From assembly GCA_949752795.1 (NCBI GenBank), contig CATKHW010000062.1, forward strand, positions 186,001-250,000: DNA of 64,000 nucleotides, read 5' to 3'. Positions 1 to 11,108 of the stretch are shown here, one piece after another. The DNA comes from Hyperoodon ampullatus. Its lineage: Eukaryota > Chordata > Mammalia > Artiodactyla > Ziphiidae. The notes below the pieces were generated by a model. It did not search any database. It was not told the origin of the DNA and saw only the letters and a program-made list of their open reading frames with translations. Position 1 is the stretch's first letter, and each line of letters starts with the position of its first letter. Position numbers and translations under genes: made by a program.

Positions 1-300
1 ATGACATGTTCATGAAGCATTGTGATGACAATCACATGGAGCTTGCTATGACAGGGGTCATGGAGCATTACGATGACAAGTGCATAGAGAATTGTTATGA
101 CAAAACATGTAACACTGTGATGAGAAGTATCATGGAGCATAGTGATGCCAAGAACGTGGAGAATTGTGATGACAGGGGACATGGAGCATTGTGATGACCA
201 GGGCATGGAGCATTGTGATGGCAAGACCGTGGAGCATTGTGATGAGAAGACCATGGATAATTGTGATGACGAGCGTCATGGAGCACTGTAATGACAAGGG
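1..300 (+). repeat. Minisatellite block, related copies at about 6950-7250 and 7370-7600
   Basis: Several unusual units occur in the same order in three places: a CTTGCTATGACAGGGG-type unit (at 42, about 6987 as CTTCCTATGACA, and 7400), then a GACAAGTGCAT unit, then an irregular unit ending in TAACA or TAACT, then a GTGGAGAATTGT unit. The first two copies lie about 6,945 bp apart and the last two about 412 bp apart. This shows that multi-unit blocks, not single units, were duplicated. Confidence 0.75.
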
Positions 301-545
301 GTATGGAGCATTGTGATGACAGGGGTCATGGAGCATTGTGATGACTGGGGACATGGAGCATCGTGATGACCAAGGCATGGAGCATTGTGATGGCAAGACT
401 GTGGAGCATTGTGATGAGAAGACCATGGATAATTGTCATGACGAGCGTCATGGAACACTGTAATGACAAGGGGTATGGAGCATTGTGATGACAGGGGTCA
501 TGGAGCATTCTGAAGACAATGATCATGGAGCATTCTGATGACAAG
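221..545 (+). repeat. 172 bp block duplicated in tandem within the minisatellite
   Basis: The run GCAAGACCGTGGAGC at 221 recurs as GCAAGACTGTGGAGC at 393, exactly 172 bp later. It is followed in both copies by the same rare units, ACCATGGATAATTGT and then ACGAGCGTCATGGA. The 172 bp spacing is seven minisatellite units. A third copy of the same rare units begins at about 7166. Confidence 0.85.
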
Positions 546-1240
546 CTTGTGGAGTATTGTGATGACAATGACCTGGATCGTTGTGATGAAAAGGGCATGG
601 AGCATTCTGATGAAAAAAGCATGGAGCCTTTTCATGACTGTGTTCAAGGAGTATTCTGACGACAAGTGTCAGGGAGCATTGTGATGACAAGTGTATTGAG
701 AATTGTGATGACAAAGGTCATGGAGCATTGTGACGACAAGTGCATGGAGTATTGTCATGACAGTCATCATGGAGTGTTGTGATGACAAGTGTTATGGAAC
801 ATTGTGATCACAAGGGGTTGGAGCATTGTGATGACAGAGGTCATGGACCATTTTGATTTCAAGGAGCATGGAGCATTGTGATGACAAGGGCATGGAGCAA
901 TGTGATCCCAAGGTTCATGGAGGATTGTGATGAAAATGGTAATGGAGTATTGTGATGACAAGCTCATGGAGCATTGTGATGACAAGGTCATGTAGGATTT
1001 TGATGACACAGGCATGGAGAATTGTGATGATAAGGGTCATGGAGCACTGTGATGATAAGCGTCATGGAGCATTGTGATTACAGGGGTCATGGAGCATTGG
1101 GATGACAAGGGCATGGATCATTGTGATGACAAGTGTCATGGAGCATTGGGCTGAAAATGTTCATGGAGCATTGTGATGACAAGGGAATGGAGCATTGTGA
1201 TGACAAGAGTCCCGGATCATTGTGTTGTCAGGGGTCATGG
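523..1240 (+). repeat. Minisatellite higher-order block, copy 1 (partner about 5105-5890)
   Basis: Rare variants keep their order and spacing in two distant places. TTTTGATTTCAAGGAGC lies at 851 and 5482, and TGTGATCCCAAGGTTC at 901 and 5532, both exactly 4,631 bp apart. CCCGGATCATTGTGTTG lies at 1211 and 5866, 4,655 bp apart; the extra 24 bp is one added unit. This is a long-range duplication inside the minisatellite. Confidence 0.85.
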
Positions 1241-2189
1241 AGTGTTGTGATGACAGTGGTCATGGAGGACTCTGATGATATGGGTCATGGAGCATTGTGA
1301 TGAGAAGGTCATGAAGCATTGGGCTGAAAATGTTCATGGAGTATTGTGATGACAGGGGTCATGGAGCATTGTAATGAGAAGGGAATTGAGCACTGTGATG
1401 AGAAGGTCCTGGAGCATTGTGATGGGAAGTCCATGGAGCCTTGTGATGACAATTCTCATGGAACATTCTGATGAAAAGGGGCATGGAGCATTGTGATTAC
1501 AGGGGTCTTGGAGCATTGTGATGAGAAGGCCATGGAGCATTCTGATGACATGCGTCATGGAGCTTTGTGCTGACAAGGGCATGGAGTATTGTGATGAAAA
1601 TGGCATGGATCATTGTTATGAAAAAGGCATGGAGCCTTGTCATGACAGGGTTCAAGGAGCATACTGATGACAAGTGTCACGGAGCATTGTGATGACAAGT
1701 GTATTGAGCATTGTGATGACAAAGTTCATGGAGCATTGTGATGAGAAGACCATGGATAATTGTGATGATGAGCGTCATGGGGTGTTGTGATGATAAGTTT
1801 TATGGAACACTGTGATCACAAGGTTTCGGAGCATTGTGATGACAGAGGTCATGGAGCATTTTGATTTCATTGTGATGACAATAGCCTGAAGCATTATGGT
1901 GATGGGCATGGTGCATTGTGATGACAGGGTTCATGGAGCATTGAGATGAAAAGGGGCATGGAGCATTGTGATTACAGGGGTCTTGGAGCATTGTGATGAC
2001 AAGGGCAAGGAGCATTGTGATGAGAAGGCCATGGAGCATTCTGATGACATGCGTCATTGAGCTTTGTGATGACAAGGGCATGGAGCATTGTGATTACAGG
2101 GGTCTTGGAGCATTGTGATGACAAGGGTCATGGAGCCTTGTGATGACAATGGTGTGGAACATTGTGATGGCAGTGGTCATGGAGCATTG

Positions 2190-2393
2190 TTATGACAGGG
2201 GTAATGGAGCATTGTGATGAGAAGGGCATGGAGCATTGGTCTGAAAAGTTTCATGGATTATTGTGATGAGAGTGGGCATGGAGCATTGTGATGACAAGGT
2301 CACGGAACACTGTGATCCATGGGTCATGGAGGATTGTAATGACAAGGGCATGGAGCATTGTGATGAGAAGGGCATCGAACATTGTTTTGACAA
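2190..2393 (+). repeat. Minisatellite higher-order block, copy 1 (partner 4431-4634)
   Basis: The irregular unit CTGAAAAGTTTCATGGATTA occurs at 2241 and 4482, exactly 2,241 bp apart. It is followed in both by a GAGAGTGGGCATGG unit and a TGGGTCATGGAGGATTGTAA unit. Weaker relatives of the first unit occur near 3208, 4846 and 6672. A related marker, a GATTTCATTGTG unit leading into GAAGCATTA, occurs at 1863, 4029 and 6567, spaced 2,166 and 2,538 bp. Confidence 0.8.
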
Positions 2394-5104
2394 GCGTCAT
2401 GGAGCTTTGTGATGACAAGGGCATGGAACAATGTGATGAGAGGGTTCATGGAACACTGTGATTCCAAGGGTTATGGAGCTTTGTGATGACAAAAGTCATG
2501 GAGCATTTTGATGTCAAGGGCGTGGTGCATTGTGATGAGAAGGGCAGGGAGCATTTTGATGACAGTGTCATGCAGCAATTTGATGAAAAGTGTAATGGAA
2601 CATTTTGATGACAGGGGTTATAGAACATTGTGATGTCAGGGGTCATGGAGCTTTGGGATGAAAAGGGTCATGGAGCATTTTGATGACAGGGGTTATGGAA
2701 CATTGTGATGTCAGGGGTCATGGAACATTGTGATGATAAGGGGATGTAGCATTGTGATGACAGGGGTCATGGAACATTGTGATTACAGGGGTGAGGGAGT
2801 ATTGTGATGACTAGTGATGGAACATTGTGATATCTCTGTTGAGAGAGCATTTTGATGAGAAGTGCATGGAGCATTGTGATTACAAGGTTTATGGAGCATT
2901 ACGATGACAAGGTTGTGGACCGTTGTGATGAAAATCACGTGGCACATTGTGATGACAAGGGTCATGGAGCATTGTTCTGACAAAGGCATGGAGCATTGTG
3001 ATGACAAGGGTCACGGAGTATTGTGATGAAAAGTTCATGGAGTATTGTGGTTACAAAGGTCACAGAGCCTTGTGATGATGTGGGCATGGAACACTGTGAT
3101 GACAAATGTTATGAAGCATTGTGATGACTGGAGTCACAGAGCATTGTGGTGACAGGGGTCATGGAGCATTGTGATGACAAGGGCATGGAGCATTGTGATG
3201 ACAGGGGCATGGAGCATTGGTCTGACAAGTTTAATAGATTAATGTGATGACAGTGGGCATGGGGCATTGTGATGACAAGGGCATGGGGCATTGTGATGAG
3301 AAGGTCATGGAGTATTGTGAAGACAAGTGTCAGGGAGCATTGTGATGACATATGTCATGGTCCATTGCGATGACAATGGCATGGAGCATTGTGATGCCAA
3401 ATGTAATGGAGGATTGTGATGACAAATATAATGGAGCATTGTGATGACTAGGGCTTGGAGCATTATGATGACAAGTGCCATTGAAAATTTTCATGACAAG
3501 GTCGTGAAGCATTGTGATGACAAGGTGCTGGAGCATTGTGATGAGAAAACCATGGAGCCTTGTGAGACAAGTCTCATGGAGCATACTGATGAAAAGGGGC
3601 ATGGAGCATTGTGATTAGAGTGTCTTGTAAAATTGTGATGACAAGGGCATGGAGCATTGTGATGAGAAGGCCAAGGAGCAGTCTGATGACATGCGTCATT
3701 GAGCTTTGTGATGACAAGGGCATGGAGCATTGTAATTACAGGTGTCTTGGAGCATTGTGATGAAAAAGGCATGGATCATTGTGATGAAAAAGGCATGGAG
3801 CCTTGTCATGACAGAGTTCAAGGAGCATACAGAGAACAAGTGTCTGGGAGCATTTTGATGACAAGTGTATTGAGCACTGTGATGACAAAGGTCATGGAGC
3901 ATTGTGATGAGAAGACCATAGATAATTGTGATGACGAGCATCATGGGGCATTGTGATGACAGGTGTTATGGAATATTGTGATCACAAGGGTTTGGAGCAG
4001 TGTTATGACAGAGGTCATGGAGAATTTTGATTTCATTGTGATGACAATAGCCTGAAGCATTATGATGATGGTCATGGTGCATTGTGATGACAGGGTTCAT
4101 GGATCATTGAGATAAAAAGGGACATGGAGCATTGTGATTACAGGGGTCTTGGAGCATTGTGATGAGAAGGGTCATGGAGCCTTGTGATGACAAGGCCATG
4201 GAACATCTTGATGGCAGGGGTCATGGAGCATTGTTATCACAGGGGTAATGGAGCATTGTGATGGCAAGGGCATGGAGCATTGTGATGACATGCATCATGG
4301 AGCTTTGTGATGACAAGGGCATGTAGCACTGTGATTACAGGGGTCTTGGAGCATTGTGATGACAAGGGTCATGGAGCCATGTGATGACAAGGCCGTGGAA
4401 CGTTGTGATGGCAGGGGTCATGGAGCATTGTTATGACAGGGGTAATGGAGCATTGTGATGACAAGGGCATGGAACATTTGTCTGAAAAGTTTCATGGATT
4501 ATTGTGATGAGAGTGGGCATGGAGCATTGTGATGAAAAGGGCATGGAACACAGTGATACATGGGTCATGGAGGATTGTAATGACAAGGGCATGGAGCATT
4601 GTGCTGAGAAAGGCATAGAGCATTGTGATGACAAGGGTCAAAGAGCATTGTGATGAAAAGTTCATGAAGCATTGTGGTTAAAAAGGTCACAGAGACTGTT
4701 GATGACAAGGGCATGGACCATTGTGATGACAAAGGTCATGAAGCCTTGTGATGACTGGAGTCACGGAGCATTGTGATGACAGGGGTCATGGAGCATTGTG
4801 ATAACAAGGGCATGGGGCATTGTGATGACAAGGGCATGGAGCATTGGTCTAATAAGTTTCATGGCTTATTGCGATGACAGTTGGAATGGCGCATTGTGGT
4901 GACAAGGGCATGGAGCATTGTGATGACCAGGTCATTCATTATTGTGAAGACAGGTGTCAGGGAGCATTGTGATGACATATGTAATGGCCCATTGTGATGA
5001 CAATGCCATGGAGCATTGTGATGCCAAGTGTCATGGAGGATTCTGATGACAAAGGTAATGGAGCATTGTGATGACAATGGCTTGGAGCATTGTGATGACA
5101 AGGG

Positions 5105-5890
5105 TCAGGGAGCATTGTGCTGACAAGTGCATGGAAAATTGTGATGACAAGGGACATGGAGCATTCTGATGACAAGCTTGTGGAGTATTTTGATGACAAT
5201 GGCATGGAGCATTGTGATGAAAACGGCATGGTGCATTTTGATGAAAAAGGCATGGAGCCTTTTTGTGAGAGGGTTCAAGGAGCATTCTGATGACAAGTGT
5301 CAGGGAGCATTGTGATGACAAGTGTATCGAGAATTGTGATGACAAAGGTCATGGAGCATTGTGATGAAAAGGGCATGGAGTATTGTGATGACAGGCATCA
5401 TGGAGCATTGTGATGACAAGTGTTATGGAACATTGTGATCACAAGGGTTTGGAGCATTGTGATGACAGAGGTCATGGATCATTTTGATTTCAAGGAGCAT
5501 GGAGCATTGTGATGACAAGGGCATGGAGCAATGTGATCCCAAGGTTCATGGAGGATTGTGATGGCAATGGTAATGGAGTATTGTGATGACAAGTGCATAG
5601 AACATTGTAATGACAAGTCATGTAGCATTTTGCTGACAAAGGCATGGAGCATTGTGATGACAGGTGTCATGGAGCACTGTGATGACAAGCGTCACGGAGC
5701 ATTGTGATTACAGGGGTCATGGAGCATTGGGATGACAAGGGCATGCATCATTGTGATGACAAGTGTCATGGAGCATTGGGCTGAAAATGTTCATGGAGTA
5801 TTGTGATGACAGGGGTCATGGAGCATTGTGATGACTAGGGAATGGAACATTGTGATGACAAGAGTCCCGGATCATTGTGTTGTCAGGTGA
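5105..5890 (+). repeat. Minisatellite higher-order block, copy 2
   Basis: This is the downstream partner of the block at 523-1240, offset by 4,631 to 4,655 bp. Marker variants are in the same order, and divergence between the copies is limited to scattered substitutions and one added unit. Confidence 0.8.
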
Positions 5891-7619
5891 TATTGAGCGT
5901 TGTGATGACTGTGGTCATGGAGCATTGTGATGATATTGGTCATGGAGCATTGTGATGAGAAGGTCATGGAGCATTGGGCTGAAAATGTTCATGGAGTATT
6001 GTGATGACAGGGGTCATGGAGCATTGTGATGATAAGGGAATGGAGCATTTTGATGACAATGTCCTGGAGCATTGTGATGAGAAGACCATGGAGCCTTGTG
6101 ATGACAAGTCTCATGGAGCATTCTGATGAAAAGGGGCATGGACCATTGTGATTACAGGGGTCTTGGAGCATTGTGATGACAAGGGCATGGAGCATTGTGA
6201 TGAGAAGGCCATTGAGCATTCTGATGACATGCATCATGGAGCTTTGTGATGACAAGGGCATGGAGCATTGTGATTAAAGGGGTCTTGGCGCATTGTGATG
6301 AAAATGGCATGGATAATTGTGATGAAAAAGGCATGGAGCCTTGTCATGAAATGGTTCAGGGAGCATACTGATGGCAAGAGTCAGGGAGAATTGTGATGAC
6401 ATGTGTATTGCGCATTGTGATGACAAATGTCATGGGGCATTGTGATGAGAAGTCCATGGATAATTGTGATGAGTAGCGTCATGGGGTATTGTGATGACAA
6501 GTGTTATGGAACATTGTGATCACAAGGGTTTGGAGCATTGTGATGACAGAGGTCATGGAGCATTTTGATTTCATTGTGCTGACAAGAGCATGAAGCATTA
6601 TGATGATGGGCATGGTGCATTGTGATGACAGGGTTCATGGAGCATTGTGATGAAAGGTGGCATGGAGCTTTGGTCTGACAAGTTTCATGGATTATTTTGA
6701 TGACAGTGGGCATGGCACATTGTGATGACAAGGGCATGGAGCATTGTGATGACAAGGTCATGGAGTATTGTGAAGACAGGTGTCAGGGAGCATTGTGATG
6801 ACATATGTCATGTTCCATTGTGATGACAATAGCACGGAGCATTGTGATGCCAAGTGTCATGGAGGATTGTTGTGACAAAGGTAAAGGAGCATTGTGATGA
6901 TAAGCGCATGGAGCATTGAGATGACAAGGGCCATTGATAATTTTAATGTCCATGTCCTGAAACATTGTGATGACAAGCGCATGGAGCTTCCTATGACAGG
7001 GGTCATGGAGCATTGCGATGACAAGTGCATGGAGTATTGTTATGACAAGAGCATATAACATTGTGATGAGAAGTGCCATGGAGCATTGTGATGACAAGGA
7101 CGTGGAGAATTGTGAGGACAAGGGACATTGAGCTTTGAGATGACCAGGGCATGGAGCATTGTGATGGCAAAACCGTGGAGCATTGTGATGAGAAGACCAT
7201 GGGTAATTGTGATGACGAGCATCATGGAGCACTGTAATGACAAGGGGCATGAAGCATTGTGATGATAGGTGTCAGGGAGCATTGTGATGACAAGGGCATG
7301 GAGCATTGTGATGACAAGTGTACGGAACATTGTGATGAAAAGTGCCATTGAGAATTTAGATGATAAAGTCGTGAAGCATTGTGATGACAAACACTTGGAG
7401 CTTGCTATGACAGGGGTCATGGAACATTGCAATGACAAGTGCATGGAGACTTGTGATGAAACGAGCATGTAACTTTGTGAAGAGAAGTGTCATGTAGCAT
7501 TGTGATGACAAGTACGTGGAGAATTGTTATGACAAGGGACATGGAGCATTGTGATAACCAGGGAATGGAGCATTGTGATGACAGGGGTCATGGAGCATTA
7601 TTATGACAAGGGCCATGGT

Positions 7620-7640
7620 GCATTCTGATATAAGATATCA
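7620..7640. other. Junction of minisatellite and L1-derived macrosatellite
   Basis: Minisatellite units continue up to a GCATTCTGAT unit. From 7630 the sequence is ATAAGATATCACTTATGAAG, which matches the same point in every later macrosatellite monomer (for example 9371, 11109, 21542). The switch is within a base or two, with no unrelated sequence between the arrays. The macrosatellite is entered in the last ten codons of its L1 ORF2 remnant. Confidence 0.92.
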
Positions 7641-9370
7641 CTTATGAAGGGACTGTAAACCTGGCTACATATGAACTGAATTAGGAAAGAGAACAGAGTC
7701 TCAGATTAAGAAAACACTCTTATGCTTGCTTAAGGGGGAAGGAGAGGTGGGGAGACACACAAAACCAGAGTTTGATATTAACACAGGTACCGTTCCATAA
7801 TCCAAATACAGAAGAGACAAGCCCGACTCCTTCCTCAGTGAATGGGACTCAACACCCCTATTCCCCACAGAGAAATATATCTGACTAGTAAGGATCTTAA
7901 AACCTATGTATTGATATGTCTCCATAAGGGAACCAAGTGTGTCTAGAATGACATAAACACGGCAGTGAGAATCAGCTCAAACCCACTATAAAAAGGAATT
8001 TCAAAACAAAACAAAGAAACAGTGAAATTCTTACACAACACCTTCAGGGGTTCTGATGAAACTTGGAATGACCCTATCTACAACAACAGCTGGATGTGGC
8101 ATAAGGCTGTTCACCTGGGACTGAGAGGATTGGTGAGATTGGGTGAGAAAATGCAGATGCTTTAAAGCAATAATGCCTGCCACTGATTCCATGGTTCCCA
8201 ACTCTCCAGGTAGAAGGGCATATCACTACAGTTATAACATGTATGGGAAACCTAGAGAATGGACACCCTCTGATGGTGAAAGGTTTCTAAAACTCTACTA
8301 ATTTTTTTCTCTCCATGTGCTGCAGCTTGACATTCCAACTGCTTTAATATCAATCTCCCAACTTGGAGAGTCAGCCCCTATAACATCCTGGTTCGCACAG
8401 TTGGCACATTGTGCAGAGGATATAAGGGAAGAGGGAGAACCAATGAGAGAGTAGCTGTAGGCATTTGGACGGCCACATGTCACTCTAATTTCCCGTCATG
8501 AAGAAGAATTAACCAAACTCTCAGCCTGCCCCACCCCCATAACTAGTATAGGTCCTGAAGCAAAATTGTGGGTTTGCGGTCAGCTCACAAAAACACAAGT
8601 TGAAAAATGGAGCTCAGGGGCACAGCAATTCACTAACTTGCAGAGTTATACAGGACTACTCTCTTCGAAAAATCTGTTGAGGAAAAGCCATGAGGCGGAC
8701 TTGAAAATTAGGGAGATTTGCACGAAACAGATTTCCAGAAGTACATTGGAATCGCCTTTAAACACAGGGAAAGCATCACAACTTCGACAATTAGGGAATT
8801 GTCCATAAAGGGCGCATGTGTTTTCTCCTGAATATATTCAGGAGAAAACGCATACACCCATTTTAGCCAACCAAGCAACCGCACAATGCAAATCTGCACT
8901 ACAAAGAAGTATCACTTCCCACCAGTCAAAAGGGATATCTGTAAAATGTGTAAAAACCAGAAAGGCAAGAGGGGCTCTAGAGAACAGGGAGCCTTGTTAT
9001 GCTGATGGGTGGGATGCAGATTGCCAACAGCCACTCTGGAGGAGTGCATTGTGTTCCCTAAAAGAATTAAACAACAGAGCTTCACAACCAAAGGCACTTC
9101 CAGTCATGGGAATATACCTTGGGGAAATTGAAAATCAATAAGACACAGCCAACCCAAAATATAGGGCAGCACTGCTTACAAGAACCTCGACTTCGGGACA
9201 CCTTAAATATCCCAGTAAAGACAAAAATAGTAAAGAAATTGTGGTACATACGTACGATGGAATATCCCTCAGCCATGAAATCAATGTGATAAGGCAAGTA
9301 GCAGCATAATGAGTGGATTCATGTACGATGATTCTAACTGAAATAAGTCACACAGAAAAAGAAACTTATC
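7630..9370 (+). repeat. Macrosatellite monomer M1 (edge, divergent)
   Basis: 1,741 bp and the most divergent unit together with M2, consistent with reduced homogenisation at the array edge. Its palindrome is rudimentary: only 8820-8849 (30 bp) is perfectly self-complementary. The left flank reads AATTAGGGAATTGTCCAT where interior units read CACTTGGCCAA. The ORF2 remnant at 8818-9141 keeps the L1-like motifs QQPLWRS and MGIYLG. Confidence 0.93.
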
Positions 9371-11108
9371 ATAAGATATCACTTATGAAGGTCTTGTAAA
9401 CATGTCTACACATGAACTGAATTAGGAAAGAGAAGAGTCTCACATTTAGAAAACACTCTTATGCCTGCTCAAGAGGAAAGGAGAGGTGGGGTGATGCATA
9501 AAACCAGAGTTTGATATTAGCACAGGTACGGTTGCATAATCCAAATACAAAATAGCCAAGACCTACTCTTTCCTCACTGAACGGGGCTCAACACCCCTAT
9601 TCCCCGCAGAGTAGTATATCTGACTAGTAAGAATCTTAAAACCTATGTATTGATATGTCTCCATAAGGTAACTAAGTATGTCTAGAATGACATAAACACG
9701 GCAGAGAGAATCAGCTCAAACCCACTATAAAAAGGAATTTCAAAACAAAACAAATAAACAGTGAAATTCTTACACAATACCTTCAGGGGTTCTGATGAAA
9801 CTTAGAATGACCCTATCTACAACGACAGCTGGATGTGGCATAAGGCTGGTCACTTGGGACTGAGAGGATTGGTGAGATTGGGTGAGAAAATGCAGACCGT
9901 TTAAAGCAATAATACCTGGCACCCATTCCATGGGTCCCAACTCTCCAGGTAGAAGGGAATATCACTACAGTTATAACATGTATGGGAAACCTAGAGAATG
10001 GACACCATCTGATGGTGAAAGGTTTCTAAAACTCTACTAATTTTTTTATCTCCTTGTGCACCAGTTTGACATTCCAACTGCTTTAGTATCAATCTCCCAA
10101 ATTGGAGAGTCAGCACCTATAACCTCCTGGTTCGCACAGTTGGCACATGGTGTAGAGGATATAAGGGAAGAGGGAGAAACAATTAGAGAGTAGCTGTAGA
10201 CATTTGGATGGTCACATGTCACTCTAAATTCCCGTCACGAAGAAGAATTAACAAACTCTGAGCCAGCCCCCCCAATGGAACCAGTATAGGTCCTGAAGCA
10301 AAATTGTGGATTGGCAGTCAGCTCAAAAAAACGCGAGTTGAAAAATGGAGCTCAGGGGCACAGCAATTCACTAACTTGCAGAGTTATAAAGGACTACTCT
10401 CTTCCAAAAATCTGTTGAGAGAAAGCCATGAGGCGGATTTGAAAATGAGGCAAAAGGGCACGAAACAGATTTCCAGAAGTACATTGGAATCGCCTTTAAA
10501 CACAGGAAAAGCATCACAACTTCGACAATTATGGAATTGTCCATAAAGGGCACATGCGTTTTCTCCTGAATATATTCAGGAGAAAACGCATACGCCAATT
10601 TTGGCCAACCAAGCAACCGCACAATGCAAATCTGCACTACAAAGAAGTATCACTTCCAACTGGTCAAAAGGGATATCCGTAAAATGTGTAAAAACAAGAA
10701 AGGCAAGACAGGATCTGGAGAACAGTGAGCCTTGTTATACGGATGGGTGGGATGTAAATTGCCAACAGCCACTCTGGAGGAGTTCATTGTGTTCCCAAAA
10801 AGAAGTAAACAACAGTGCTTCACAACCTAAGGCACGTCCAGTCACGGGAATATACCTTGGGAAAATTGAAAATCAATAAGACACAGCCACCCCAAAATTT
10901 ATGGCAGCACTGCTTACAAGAACCTCGACTTCGGGACACCTTATAAATACCAGGAAAGACAAAAATGGTAAAGAAATTGTGGTACATACGTATGATGGAA
11001 TATCCCTCAGCCATGAAGTCAATGTCATAAGGCCAGTAGCAGCATAATGACGGGATTCATGTACGATGATTCTAACTGAAATAAGTCACACAGAAAAATA
11101 AACTTATC
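9371..11108 (+). repeat. Macrosatellite monomer M2 (edge, divergent)
   Basis: 1,738 bp. It shares with M1 many differences from interior units, including the GGAATTGTCCATAAAGGG flank left of the palindrome. The perfectly paired core is 38 bp (10554-10591). The right flank TTTTGGCCAA is already close to the interior form, while the left flank is not. Confidence 0.93.

Larger units (their letters stand above)
1..7629. repeat. Degenerate 24-26 bp minisatellite array
   Basis: The whole stretch is a tandem repeat of a unit whose core reads GGAGCATTGTGATGACA, followed by AAGGGCAT or the one-base-longer AGGGGTCAT. Units are 24 to 26 bp, giving roughly 300 copies. Neighbours differ by point changes such as GTATTG, AATTGT, GATGAGAAG or GATTACAGG and by one-base length changes. 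The + strand is G-rich and C-poor (about 9 G to 3 C in the consensus unit). Long open frames appear on the minus strand only because 25 bp units cycle through the three frames with few stops. Their translations are the same short peptide in three phases, so no gene is called. I do not recognise the satellite family. Confidence 0.95.

Noticed and set aside
1..7629. Many open frames of 60-155 codons on the minus strand with CHHNAP-like and SSQCSM-like repeats
   Set aside because: They are the three phases of one 24-26 bp unit with few stop codons. There is no domain, no start context and no non-repetitive sequence.
1..7629. CRISPR array
   Set aside because: Units are contiguous with no unique spacers, the repeat itself varies continuously, and there are no cas genes.
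1..7629. Box C/D snoRNA motifs (GTGATGA resembles a C box in every unit)
   Set aside because: The motif is part of the minisatellite consensus. There is no consistently placed D box or terminal stem.
7630..9370. Independent, non-satellite sequence between the two arrays
   Set aside because: Although divergent, it aligns along its full length with later monomers in the same phase and length (1,741 bp), so it is monomer M1.
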